This document shows, piece by piece, positions 1 through 6,551 of a stretch of 64,000 nucleotides of DNA; the stretch's first letter is position 1; each line of letters opens with the position of its first letter. The translations under genes and the position numbers were made by a program. The stretch is from positions 5,462 through 69,461 of the forward strand of contig ASNI01000006.1 of assembly GCA_000404785.1 (NCBI GenBank). The letters run 5' to 3'. Origin of the DNA: Cloacimonetes bacterium SCGC AAA252-N17. Its GTDB lineage: Bacteria > Cloacimonadota > Cloacimonadia > JGIOTU-2. The notes below the pieces were generated by a model. The model was not told where the DNA came from, searched no databases, and saw only the letters and a program-made list of their open reading frames with translations.

Positions 1-633
1 CATGGCTCGTTTCATCTGTTTCGCATGCACATAACCGCCATGTCTACGAAGCAAAGTCTTACCTGATCTCTCATAGGTCTGTTTCATTGGAATATCATGT
101 GATTTCGCTTTTCTAACAAGATGTTGGATTAATCTGTAATACAACTTTACATCTGTAGGAAAGGTGATGTTCTTCTCCTGTACTGTTGTATCAACATTTA
201 CCTTCTTGATGCTCTGCTTCCTTATCGTTTTCGTCTTTAAACCCGACTTGATCGTTGTCTCAAGAAGCTCTTGTAAATGTGAATCTTTAAGTCGATTACG
301 CCACTTGGTCATGCTGGTAGGATGAATCGGGAACTCTGTCTGAAAATATTCTTCTCCGCAGAAATACTGCCAGTAGGGGTTCTCGATCCATTGCTCCACA
401 AGAACTTCATCACTCAGGTTTTTCATATACTTCAGGAAATGAAGACCCACCATTAAACGCACCGATTTCGCAGGACGCCCCATATCTTCTGAATACAATA
501 CCTTGAATGATTCATTAAGATCATCCCAAGATATACTATTCGCTAATCTACAGAGCGGATGTGGAAGATTTAGAATATTTGGAAGATACATTTGAAACAT
601 ATTTGGTTCATTTACTTTATTTTTTATCATCAT
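1..633 (-). CDS. IS5-type DDE transposase, 3' part missing (runs off window)
   Basis: This reading frame is open on the minus strand for 211 codons, from ATG at 633-631 to the window edge. It begins MMIKNKVNEP and has the N-terminal domain typical of IS5-type transposases, including the stretch GRPAKSVRLMVGLHFLK and later FPIHPTSMTKWRNRL. The segment VNVDTTVQEKNITFPTD carries the first catalytic aspartate of the DDE triad, followed by a Lys/Arg-rich stretch. The remaining D and E residues lie beyond position 1, so intactness cannot be judged. The roughly 100 bases upstream of the start should contain the element's terminal inverted repeat, but the other end is outside the window and I could not define it. 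The gene points away from the neighbouring toxin-antitoxin island. Assignment to the IS5 superfamily is from motif recognition. Confidence 0.85.
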   Translation of the reverse strand, partial: MMIKNKVNEPNMFQMYLPNILNLPHPLCRLANSISWDDLNESFKVLYSEDMGRPAKSVRLMVGLHFLKYMKNLSDEVLVEQWIENPYWQYFCGEEYFQTEFPIHPTSMTKWRNRLKDSHLQELLETTIKSGLKTKTIRKQSIKKVNVDTTVQEKNITFPTDVKLYYRLIQHLVRKAKSHDIPMKQTYERSGKTLLRRHGGYVHAKQMKRAM

Positions 634-750
634 AAACTCTCAGACTTTTAAGCATTTCTGCACCTTTTTTGGGAGTTTATTACGTACTAAAATCCTCGTA
701 GTCAAGTTATTTATCAAGGCCTTAACAACTTTTTCAGGGGGAACTACTTA
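634..750. other. Probable terminal region of the IS5-type element
   Basis: These 117 bases separate the transposase start from the first palindromic repeat array. They contain no open frame of note. An insertion sequence end would be expected here, but without the partner end I cannot delimit the inverted repeat or a target duplication. Confidence 0.35.
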
Positions 751-864
751 TCCCGTTAAATCTCATCTTTTTGTATTTAACTGGGACCTGTCCCGTTAAA
801 TCTCATCTTTTTGTATTTAACTGGGACCTGTCCCGTTAAATCTGTTTTATTTATTTAACTGGGA
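751..864. repeat. Three tandem copies of a short palindromic repeat (GTTAAAT/ATTTAAC family)
   Basis: Units lie at 751-790, 791-830 and 831-864. The first two are identical 40-mers and the third is a shortened variant. Each unit starts TCCCGTTAAAT and ends ATTTAACTGGGA, so it can fold as a hairpin. The array ends about 36 bases before the MNT gene at 901, in a purine-rich leader. A closely related three-copy array lies at 2033-2144, just beyond the MNT/HepT pair, so the pair is bracketed by direct repeats. Confidence 0.9.
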
Positions 865-900
865 TTTCACTGGGGCAGAAAGATAAAAGATTAAAAAGAA

Positions 901-1296
901 ATGAAAATTGACATAGATAGAATTAGCAAAGAACTTTTTAATACTATTCCAGAAGCTGAATTTGCATATATTTTTGGATCTACACAAGATGGGAATATAG
1001 GCAAAAACTCAGATATTGATATTGCATTTTATTTTTCTAAAAATATTGAAATATCTGAAACTTTAATATTAAAAATTTTTAAAAGTTTCGAAAAAATCTA
1101 TCCTAACCTAACCTTGGATATTTGTAATTTAAATACTGCTTCTCTGATCTTACGGTTCGAAGCTTTAAGGGGAACATTGTTATTTGTAAGAGATAGTTTT
1201 AAAGATAAGTTTGCAGAATTTTTTTCTCTGACAGCTCGTGAATACGAAGATGAAATGTATAGAAGAAAACTTCAGTTGAAGTATAGAGGTTATTAA
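901..1296 (+). CDS. MNT-domain nucleotidyltransferase, antitoxin of a MntA/HepT pair
   Basis: This 131-residue protein has the minimal nucleotidyltransferase fold. The motif FGSTQDGNIGKNSDIDIAFY (about residues 25-44) supplies the G-S turn and the D-x-D metal-binding aspartates. In type VII toxin-antitoxin systems, MntA-like proteins transfer AMP to a tyrosine of the HepT toxin and so silence it. The next gene is a HepT-like protein and the two overlap in TAATG at 1294-1298, which implies translational coupling. The leader is A-rich without a strong Shine-Dalgarno sequence. The function is inferred from domain and pairing. Confidence 0.85.
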   Translation: MKIDIDRISKELFNTIPEAEFAYIFGSTQDGNIGKNSDIDIAFYFSKNIEISETLILKIFKSFEKIYPNLTLDICNLNTASLILRFEALRGTLLFVRDSFKDKFAEFFSLTAREYEDEMYRRKLQLKYRGY

Positions 1297-1712
1297 TGGA
1301 ATATAATGGTGTAATTGAAAATAAAATTCGATTACTTGAAAATAAAATCGAAGAAATCAGATCGTGGGATATTACTTCTTTAAATAAAATTAAAAAGAGT
1401 ACTCTAATTAGAAATGCTGTTGAGCGAGCATTGCAAGTATCAATTGAAATTATGTTGGATATAGCTGAAAGAATCTTGGCTTTAGAAAATTGCAAACCCA
1501 CCATGAGTTCATCTGAAGCTATTGCAAAATTGGAAGATTTAGGCATAATAAAAGAATCTGAAAAATATATTGATATGATAAGATTTCGCAATTTTATTGT
1601 TCATCGTTATGAATATGTTGATATTAATATTCTCTTTACTATTGTTACTAAAAAACTGCATTATTTTGAATATTATGTTGATGAAATAAGAAATGCGATT
1701 TCAATTGGTTAA
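1296..1712 (+). CDS. HepT-like (DUF86/HEPN) ribonuclease toxin
   Basis: This 138-residue, largely helical protein has the HEPN-type R-x4-H motif followed by tyrosine: RFRNFIVHRYEYVD near residues 96-109. In HepT proteins this arginine-histidine pair is the RNase site and the nearby tyrosine is the residue AMPylated by MntA. Both are present, so the toxin looks intact. It is co-translated with the preceding MNT gene through a one-base overlap. The pair stands alone between two palindromic repeat arrays. Confidence 0.85.
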   Translation: MEYNGVIENKIRLLENKIEEIRSWDITSLNKIKKSTLIRNAVERALQVSIEIMLDIAERILALENCKPTMSSSEAIAKLEDLGIIKESEKYIDMIRFRNFIVHRYEYVDINILFTIVTKKLHYFEYYVDEIRNAISIG

Positions 1713-2032
1713 TACGCCATGACAAGACGCCGTGATAAGAAAGAAGAAAGATAAACCACCCGTCTTCGTTACACTTCAGTCTTTGCTACGCTACGCCCAG
1801 ACAGGACGCCGAGGCAGGCGAAATACACCAGTCTTCGCTACGATTCGCCGAGGCAGGCGAAATAACACGAAAAATTAAAGAAATTGAATAAAGAAAAAAG
1901 AATCTCCCAAAAACAAGTTGTCATTCATCCGTCTTCGTTGCACTACGCCATGATATGAAAGCAAAAAGTTTACCCCGTGAAATACGAAAGTATATTTCAC
2001 AGGGTGAACCCCTTGAAATCTGTTACTATTTA
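1713..2032. repeat. Gene-free spacer with fragments of dispersed repeats
   Basis: No coding signal is visible. The stretch contains fragments of the repeat phrases found elsewhere in the window: GCCAGACAGGACGCC-like and AGGCAGGCGAAAT-like pieces, a piece of the GTCATTC/AGAATCTCCC element near 1900-1935, and a hairpin built from TTTACCCCGTGAAAT and ATTTCACAGGGTGAA near 1970-2010. It looks like a graveyard of short palindromic elements. Confidence 0.7.
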
Positions 2033-2144
2033 TCCCGTTAAATCTCATCTTTTTGTATTTAACTGGGACCTGTCCCGTTAAATTTGTTTTATTTATTTAA
2101 CTGGGACCTGTCCCGTTAAATCTGTTTTATTTATTTAACTGGGA
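2033..2144. repeat. Second three-copy array of the GTTAAAT/ATTTAAC palindrome
   Basis: Units lie at 2033-2072, 2073-2110 and 2111-2144. The first unit is identical to the 40-mer at 751-790 and the last equals the short variant at 831-864. It is followed by a purine-rich leader (GGGGAAGAAAGATAAAAAG) almost the same as the one before 901, and then by a start codon. The two arrays, with their leaders, are therefore repeated upstream of two unrelated genes. Confidence 0.9.
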
Positions 2145-2175
2145 TTTAACTGGGGAAGAAAGATAAAAAGAAAAA

Positions 2176-2921
2176 ATGAATCCATTTCAATATGGCAATA
2201 TTGTATCAGGAGATTTCTTTTATGACCGCAAGGAAGAGTTGTTGCGCATTAAGCAAACACTGAAGGGGGGAAACAACTTAATGCTTTATGCTCCCAGGCG
2301 CTACGGGAAATCTTCTTTGGTAGCAAAGGCTATGAACACCATCAGAATGTATCATATTTGTTTCTCGGAAGCCGGACACATCTTTTGAAAAATATGTTTA
2401 ACAACAAAAACAGGGCTTTTTATAATGCAGCAATGCTTATGAATATTAGAGCAATGGATACTGAACATTCTATTAATTTTTTATCTGATCGTTTTGCAAA
2501 AGATAATATTGACATATTAAGAAACACTGCCTTATACCTTATTAAAAAAGTTGATAGTATTCCTTATTATATTCAATTTGTAGCAGCAGAGATCTGGCAA
2601 CAGATTATTAACAATAAACAAAAAATCACTAATTACCACGTTGATAAAGCATTAGAACATATTATTGATTTAAAATCTGATTATTATTGGGAATTAACAA
2701 ATAAACAAACAAATTATAGAAAAAAAGTTTTGTATGCCATCAGTAAATCTGTTGAAGAGTTGTTTTCAAAAAAAACAACAAATGATTATAATCTCGGACC
2801 TGTCTCAACAACTCAAAAAGCTGTTAAATCTTTTATTAATGAGGGCATTATAGAACGTTTTAATAATCAATACAAATTTTCCGACCCTATCTATAAATTG
2901 TTTTTAATCAAAAATTTATGA
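2176..2921 (+). pseudogene. AAA-type ATPase with internal deletion and frameshift
   Basis: The 5' part encodes the start of a P-loop ATPase of the ATP-binding family common in archaea and some bacteria: MNPFQYGNIVSGDFFYDRKE with a Walker A motif APRRYGKSSL near residues 40-49. After about codon 57 the frame changes. In the +1 frame the text resumes as NVSYLFLGSRTHLLKNMF and continues to a normal-looking helical C-terminus ending LFLIKNL. The Walker B and sensor region, probably well over 100 codons, is missing at the junction near 2340-2345. The two reading frames (2176-2388 and 2358-2921) are the two halves of one dead gene. Confidence 0.85.
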
Positions 2922-2962
2922 TTATACCTAAAGGCGTAACGCTCACGGACGTAGTCAGGGGA

Positions 2963-3033
2963 AAAGCAACCCAGTTCACCCCGTTAAATCCCTTCAGGAT
3001 CCCGATATATCGGGATATTTAACAGGGTGAAAT
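2963..3033. repeat. 71-bp double-palindrome element, copy 1
   Basis: The outer arms TTCACCCCGTTAAAT and ATTTAACAGGGTGAA pair with one mismatch. Inside is a second perfect palindrome, CCCGATATATCGGG. It matches the copy at 3783-3853 at 69 of 71 positions in the same orientation. The two copies bracket the second MNT/HepT pair. The sequence resembles a REP-type element able to form a cruciform or an RNA hairpin. Confidence 0.9.
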
Positions 3034-3101
3034 ATAAAAATAAAGCCATTTCACCCATGTGTAATAACAGATAAAAGAGATTACACCCCGATTAAATAAA
3101 G

Positions 3102-3413
3102 GTGAAAAAGGAAAATATGAATTTATATGATATAATTAACTTCATAAAAAATAATAAAAAATTTCTAAAAAAACAATATGGGGTTGAAAAAATTGGGATT
3201 TTCGGCAGTTATGTTAAAAATAATATTAAAGATGACAGTGATATAGATATTGCGATAGAAATGGCTAAAGAGAGTAAAACCCTTCATAATTTTTTGGAAC
3301 TCAAAAGGTATTTAGAAAAGAATCTACAAAGGGAAGTTGACTTAGGTATTGAATCAAATTTAAAAAAAGCTGTTAAAAAAAAAATAAAAAGTGAAATTAT
3401 ATATGCCTACTAA
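3102..3413 (+). CDS. MNT-domain nucleotidyltransferase, antitoxin of the second MntA/HepT pair
   Basis: This is a 103-residue minimal nucleotidyltransferase. The active site reads IGIFGSYVKNNIKDDSDIDI near residues 29-48, with the G-S turn and D-x-D aspartates. The start may be GTG at 3102 or ATG at 3117; a GGTGAAAAAGG stretch lies just upstream of the latter. Its 3' end overlaps the following HepT gene by 11 bases. By analogy with MntA it should AMPylate and neutralise that toxin. The pair is flanked by near-identical 71-bp palindromes. Confidence 0.85.
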   Translation: MKKENMNLYDIINFIKNNKKFLKKQYGVEKIGIFGSYVKNNIKDDSDIDIAIEMAKESKTLHNFLELKRYLEKNLQREVDLGIESNLKKAVKKKIKSEIIYAY

Positions 3414-3738
3414 AGATCGACTATACCTCGAAGATATCATCGCATCAATAGAAGCGATAAAAATATATACTAAAGATATAGAATATAAAGAATTTGTAAA
3501 AGACCGCAAAACACATTCTGCAACAATAAGAGAATTAGAAATTGTTGGTGAAGCAGTAAGCAAGCTGTCTGAAAATATAAAAAATAAAGCCCCTGAGGTT
3601 CATTGGAGAGATATTAAGGATTTACGAAACCTCCTAATTCATGAATATTTTGGTGTAGACCTTGAAATCTTATGGAATATTGTAAATAATGATATTCCAA
3701 TACTCCATAAAGCGATAAAAACTATTTTAAGTGATTAA
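3403..3738 (+). CDS. HepT-like (DUF86/HEPN) ribonuclease toxin
   Basis: The protein has 112 residues from ATG at 3403; a GTG at 3391 would add four residues but lies deeper in the upstream gene. The catalytic HEPN motif is LRNLLIHEYFGVD near residues 77-89, matching R-x4-H-x-Y, so RNase and AMP-acceptor residues are both in place. The body is helical and charged as in other DUF86 toxins. Overlap with the upstream MNT gene implies coupled translation. It differs clearly from the first HepT at 1296-1712, so the two pairs are not a recent tandem duplication. Confidence 0.85.
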   Translation: MPTKDRLYLEDIIASIEAIKIYTKDIEYKEFVKDRKTHSATIRELEIVGEAVSKLSENIKNKAPEVHWRDIKDLRNLLIHEYFGVDLEILWNIVNNDIPILHKAIKTILSD

Positions 3739-3782
3739 GATTTTTGCGGAATGACATTAGTGTTTCAAAAGACCAAAGACTT

Positions 3783-3853
3783 AAAGCAACCCAGTTCACC
3801 CCGTTAAATCCCTTCGGGATCTCGATATATCGGGATATTTAACAGGGTGAAAT
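3783..3853. repeat. 71-bp double-palindrome element, copy 2
   Basis: This is the direct repeat of 2963-3033 with two substitutions, one of which (CTCGATATATCGGG) weakens the inner palindrome. It lies 45 bases after the HepT stop. From about 3855 to 4007 further fragments of TTTCACAGG and CCCGATTAACC hairpins follow, with no coding sequence. Confidence 0.9.
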
Positions 3854-4007
3854 AAAAGAAAAAGAAGATTCCACCCCGATTAACCCGGTGAAATAAAAGA
3901 CAGATTTCACAGGTTAAAAATAAAAGAAAGAATTTAATGGGGTAAACAGGGCAGGCCGAGAACACCGAATAACACAGAAAAGGCTGAGATGATTTATAAA
4001 AAAGTAA

Positions 4008-4337
4008 TTGTCATTCTGAATCCGCCAGCCGGCGGAGAAGAATCTCCTAAAAGTAATTGTCATCCCAGTTGAATAGAAAAGAAAGATTCAACGGGATAAA
4101 TTCTGAAGCACATTCGCCTTGCTCAGTATAAACTCCGCGAAGTTTACAATCCCGATTTATCGGGGAATCTCGCAAGAAGAACGTTAATCAATCCTTCTGA
4201 GAGATCCTTCCCGTCTTTATTTCACTTCAGTCTTCTCCGCCAGCTGGCGGATACGCCCAGACAGGACGCCGTGACAGGTCCGTCTTCGTTGCACTTCGCC
4301 GTGACAGGCGCTCACTTAGTTCACTCGAGGATGACAA
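4008..4337. repeat. MITE-like GTCATTCTG element
   Basis: The element opens TTGTCATTCTGAATCC and closes CTCGAGGATGACAA, so its ends are inverted copies of TTGTCATYCT. Inside are AGAATCTCC and GGAGATCC-type arms, a GCCAGCCGGCGGA palindrome, a CCCAGTTGAAT/ATTCAACGGGA hairpin and CCCGATTTATCGGGG. The same architecture recurs at 49801-50039, 50373-50504, 50516-50811 and 53488-53653. A possible upstream extension of the next gene (from 4271) lies wholly in this repeat and was not accepted. Confidence 0.8.
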
Positions 4338-4375
4338 AGAAAAAAGAAATTAGAAAACGGTTAAAATGTAAAACA

Positions 4376-4765
4376 ATGAAAAAAGATATCATAAACATAA
4401 TAAAAGAAATGCTATTTGCAAGAAAGGAAATTATTGCCGCATTTATCTACGGCTCATTCCTTAATACCGAAGATTACGATGATATTGATGTTGGGGTATT
4501 TACAAATTGTGCATTTCAAGGTTTAGAAAAACCGGATTATGAATTTGAATTAGAGCAATTATTATCAAAGAAACTAACAGGTAGCAAAATCGATCTTAGA
4601 GTAATTGATGATGCTCCGGATAAATTTTTATATAATGTTTTCAAGGGTTGCTATCTATTTTCTAAAGACGAAAAAATTGAAAAAATAATAGAGCATGTAA
4701 TACAAAAAAGCATGGATCAACAATATTATCAAATCCAATATGTGCAACAAGCTTATGGAGTTTAA
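4376..4765 (+). CDS. Nucleotidyltransferase-domain protein, orphan MNT type
   Basis: From ATG at 4376 the product is 129 residues starting MKKDIINIIKEMLF. FIYGSFLNTEDYDDIDVGVF near residues 22-41 is a nucleotidyltransferase active site with the G-S turn and D-x-D. The C-terminus is a helical, glutamine- and tyrosine-rich tail. In-frame upstream starts at 4271 and 4331 fall in repeat sequence and were rejected. No HepT partner follows; the next small gene at 4785 starts 19 bases later and may be a partner for this or for the gene at 4918. An AMP-transfer role is family inference only. Confidence 0.75.
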   Translation: MKKDIINIIKEMLFARKEIIAAFIYGSFLNTEDYDDIDVGVFTNCAFQGLEKPDYEFELEQLLSKKLTGSKIDLRVIDDAPDKFLYNVFKGCYLFSKDEKIEKIIEHVIQKSMDQQYYQIQYVQQAYGV

Positions 4766-4784
4766 TTAATGATAGATAAACAAC

Positions 4785-4970
4785 ATGAAAAGAATAATTT
4801 TTTTAACTAAGTTAAAAGAACAAAAAAAACAGGATTTGAAATTCAGACGTTCAATGAGTTCGGAAGAGCGCTTGAGCGAAGTAGAAAGTCTCAGAATTCA
4901 AGCTGGTAAATTTTTATATGAATATCCAACAAGATTTCGAAGAATTATTAGAATTGCTCATAGAGCATAA
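4785..4970 (+). CDS. Small basic protein paired with an AbiEii-like nucleotidyltransferase
   Basis: This is a 61-residue, highly charged protein: MKRIIFLTKLKEQKKQDLKF, then MSSEERLSEVESLR, ending YPTRFRRIIRIAHRA. Proteins with this S-x-E-E-R-L...R-x-R-R pattern typically sit directly before nucleotidyltransferases of the AbiEii/DUF6036 kind, as here, where the following gene begins inside it (overlap 4918-4970). That pairing and the overlap are why I accept it despite its length. The function is unknown; a toxin-antitoxin partnership is a reasonable inference. Confidence 0.6.
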   Translation: MKRIIFLTKLKEQKKQDLKFRRSMSSEERLSEVESLRIQAGKFLYEYPTRFRRIIRIAHRA

Positions 4971-5364
4971 GGTAAAATACCTTATCGTTGGGGGATATGC
5001 TGTTGCTTTCCATGGATATCCGAGATTTACAAATGATATTGATATTTTTTATGAAATGAGTGAAGAAAATGTAAAAAAAATTACCGATTGCCTGGTGGAT
5101 TTCGGATTTTCTAACTCAGAAGTTAACGGGAAACTATTTTTGGAAAAAGGTAATATCATTGTTATTGGAGTTGAACCGCTGAGAGTGGATTTTATTAACG
5201 ATATTGATGGAGTAGAGTTTGCAGCTGCTTGGGAAAATAGAATCAAGGGTAAATATGGTTCTGTTGAAGTAAATTTTATTTCAAAAACTGATCTGATAAA
5301 GAACAAATCAAAAACTAAAAGATCTGAAGATAAACTTGATGTAGAAAAGCTTACAGAAATTTGA
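4918..5364 (+). CDS. AbiEii/DUF6036-like nucleotidyltransferase
   Basis: This protein has 148 residues. The motif YLIVGGYAVAFHGYPRFTND plus IDIFYE (about residues 20-46) is characteristic of the nucleotidyltransferase fold in AbiEii and DUF6036 proteins: a GG turn, a histidine and a T-x-D-I-D metal site. The C-terminus has the expected ISKTDLIKNKSKTKRSEDKLD segment that completes the fold. Such proteins act in abortive-infection and toxin-antitoxin systems, where the nucleotidyltransferase may modify tRNA or a partner. It overlaps the small gene before it, so the two are probably co-translated. Confidence 0.75.
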   Translation: MNIQQDFEELLELLIEHKVKYLIVGGYAVAFHGYPRFTNDIDIFYEMSEENVKKITDCLVDFGFSNSEVNGKLFLEKGNIIVIGVEPLRVDFINDIDGVEFAAAWENRIKGKYGSVEVNFISKTDLIKNKSKTKRSEDKLDVEKLTEI

Positions 5365-5391
5365 AAGAAATATAAGGTTGTTACGAAGATA

Positions 5392-5721
5392 ATGCTGCAT
5401 ACCGGTCTCACTTCAGATAAATGGAAAACTTTTAGTATTGATAAGCAGATACTTATGATCGCTAATGAAATGAATCGGGCAAAGAATTGGATTGAGAAGA
5501 AGGATTTTGAGAAGGTTTTGCATTGCTATGAGCGCGCTTTTGAGCTTATTGATCTCACTGTTGATTCGTCAAAGAATAGAAGTTTGATTAATGAGTTAAT
5601 GAGGGTTCGTGAACTTCTTGCAACAGAATACATTCATAGAGCTGATAATTCCGAGCAGAATATGAAAATATTTAAAGTTTTGCTTTCCTTAAATTTAGAA
5701 AGTTATAATATCTATAACTAA
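5392..5721 (+). CDS. Helical conserved protein paired with an MNT gene
   Basis: This 109-residue all-helical protein has the segment LMIANEMNRAKNWIEKKDFE and a downstream CYERAFELIDLTVD stretch. Its last base is the first base of the following MNT gene (TAATG at 5719-5723), the same coupling as in the HepT/MNT modules but with the order reversed. There is no R-x4-H HEPN motif in the usual place, although an R-V-R-E-L-L-A-T-E-Y segment near the C-terminus is HEPN-like in character. I infer a toxin-antitoxin-like partner of the MNT protein; the biochemical role is unknown. Confidence 0.6.
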   Translation: MLHTGLTSDKWKTFSIDKQILMIANEMNRAKNWIEKKDFEKVLHCYERAFELIDLTVDSSKNRSLINELMRVRELLATEYIHRADNSEQNMKIFKVLLSLNLESYNIYN

Positions 5722-5990
5722 TGAAAAGAGAAAAAATACTACATACACTAAAAGATTTTAAAGAAAATAATACTGATAAATATGGTATTTTGACTTTAGG
5801 AATTTTCGGCTCTTACGCAAGAGGAGAAGCTAAATCTGACAGTGATCTTGATATTGTAGTTGAAATTTCAAATGTAGATATGTTTTTATTGGTTCATATG
5901 AAAGATGATTTAGAAAAAATCTTTAATACCAAAATAGATATTGTGGTTAGAAAAGGGGAAAGAAGAGGTTCATATTACGAATTAATATGA
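5721..5990 (+). CDS. MNT-domain nucleotidyltransferase coupled to the 5392 gene
   Basis: This 89-residue minimal nucleotidyltransferase has the core LGIFGSYARGEAKSDSDLDI near residues 26-45 and a second aspartate strand KIDIVVRKG. The length is normal for the MNT family. It follows a helical protein with one-base overlap and has no HepT after it; a triplicate of ATGCCAACTTT follows at once (5993-6025), suggesting that whatever lay downstream has been lost or replaced. An adenylylating antitoxin role is inferred from the family. Confidence 0.75.
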   Translation: MKREKILHTLKDFKENNTDKYGILTLGIFGSYARGEAKSDSDLDIVVEISNVDMFLLVHMKDDLEKIFNTKIDIVVRKGERRGSYYELI

Positions 5991-5992
5991 TA

Positions 5993-6025
5993 TGCCAACT
6001 TTATGCCAACTTTATGCCAACTTTG
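5993..6025. repeat. Three tandem copies of an 11-bp unit
   Basis: ATGCCAACTTT is repeated three times directly after the MNT stop codon. This is a slippage-type microsatellite. It sits between the MNT gene and the first four-helix-bundle remnant. Confidence 0.8.
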
Positions 6026-6121
6026 AAATAGAGCTATAGGGAGCACAAGAAGGGTTCATTAAATTTCAGAGGTAATACTAAACAAAGTTTCAAATAAAAC
6101 AGCGAGTTTAGAACTTAAAAA

Positions 6122-6199
6122 TTTGGAGAAAGAATTAAGAGTTTAATTAAAGAAAAACATGAATATGTGATGTCTAAACAGTTAAAACAAGGTAAAAGG
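6122..6199 (+). pseudogene. Fragment of a four-helix-bundle protein gene
   Basis: In frame from 6122 the translation includes FGERIKSLIKEKHEYVMSKQ followed by LKQGK. The part EKHEYVMSKQL is the recognisable end of helix 1 and start of helix 2 of one subgroup of S23-type four-helix-bundle proteins, in which it normally continues LRSGTSIGA. Here the text dissolves into AAGG-rich low-complexity repeat. No start codon precedes it. It is a relic; the complementary N-terminal half of the same subgroup is found at 7322-7437. Confidence 0.55.
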
Positions 6200-6285
6200 G
6201 TAAAAGATAAAAGGTATCCGTCTTCATTACACTTCGCCGCGACAAGAAGGTAAAAGGTAAAAGATAAAAGGCAAAAATAAAATAA

Positions 6286-6399
6286 ATGAAAAAATACGAA
6301 ATTGACCTTAACGAAAGATTAATTCAATTCGCAATAAATACTTTCAAATTCCTGAAATCATTACCAAAAGATAAAGAATATGATGTTTTTACCCTGTGA
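6286..6399 (+). pseudogene. Truncated four-helix-bundle protein gene, cut by a hairpin repeat
   Basis: ATG at 6286 opens MKKYEIDLNERLIQFAINTF and continues KFLKSLPKDKEYDVF, which aligns with the intact gene at 7436 (RDLSERLLNFVVKTMQFLRS, then LPHNKEYDVFRYQL). Homology stops at 6390, exactly where a palindromic repeat (6391-6445) begins, and the repeat supplies a TGA stop at 6397. About three quarters of the gene is absent. Confidence 0.75.
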
Positions 6400-6445
6400 A
6401 CCCCCCGACGAGAGGGGGAGAAGTGTAACTTCTGTTTCACTGGGT
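6391..6445. repeat. Hairpin repeat inserted in a four-helix-bundle gene
   Basis: The ends ACCCTGTGAA and TTCACTGGGT pair with one mismatch. An inner CCCCCCGACGAGAGGGGG palindrome and an AGTGTAACTTCTG loop lie between. The outer arms belong to the same CCC-GTGAAAT/CCC-GTTAAAT family as other hairpins in this island. Its left edge is the point at which homology of the 6286 gene ends. Confidence 0.75.
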
Positions 6446-6551
6446 GAAGATATAAACTATTAATATCATTTATTTTAAAAATAAAGACATTATGGAAATA
6501 ATTAATGTTATATTTTTTAAGCAACAATAAATGTATAAAAAAGGAGATGCG

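Noticed and set aside
751..864. Short CRISPR array
   Set aside because: Units are directly joined without unique spacers, and no cas gene is present.
1199..1591. Long antisense frame across the MNT/HepT pair, and similar antisense frames under most large genes
   Set aside because: They mirror real genes in AT-rich DNA, have no start signals and show no family motifs.
751..3853. Integron attC-like sites: GTTAAAT fits GTTRRRY and ATTTAAC fits RYYYAAC, and the island is rich in toxin-antitoxin genes on one strand
   Set aside because: The hairpins have the two boxes in the opposite order to attC within each unit, the boxes vary to GTGAAAT/ATTTCAC in other copies, there is no integron integrase, and the sites do not follow each gene singly. 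The match is probably a by-product of an AT-rich palindrome.
4271..4375. N-terminal extension of the nucleotidyltransferase at 4376
   Set aside because: The 35 extra codons are translated from a dispersed repeat and have no similarity to the family; ATG 4376 gives a normal MNT start.
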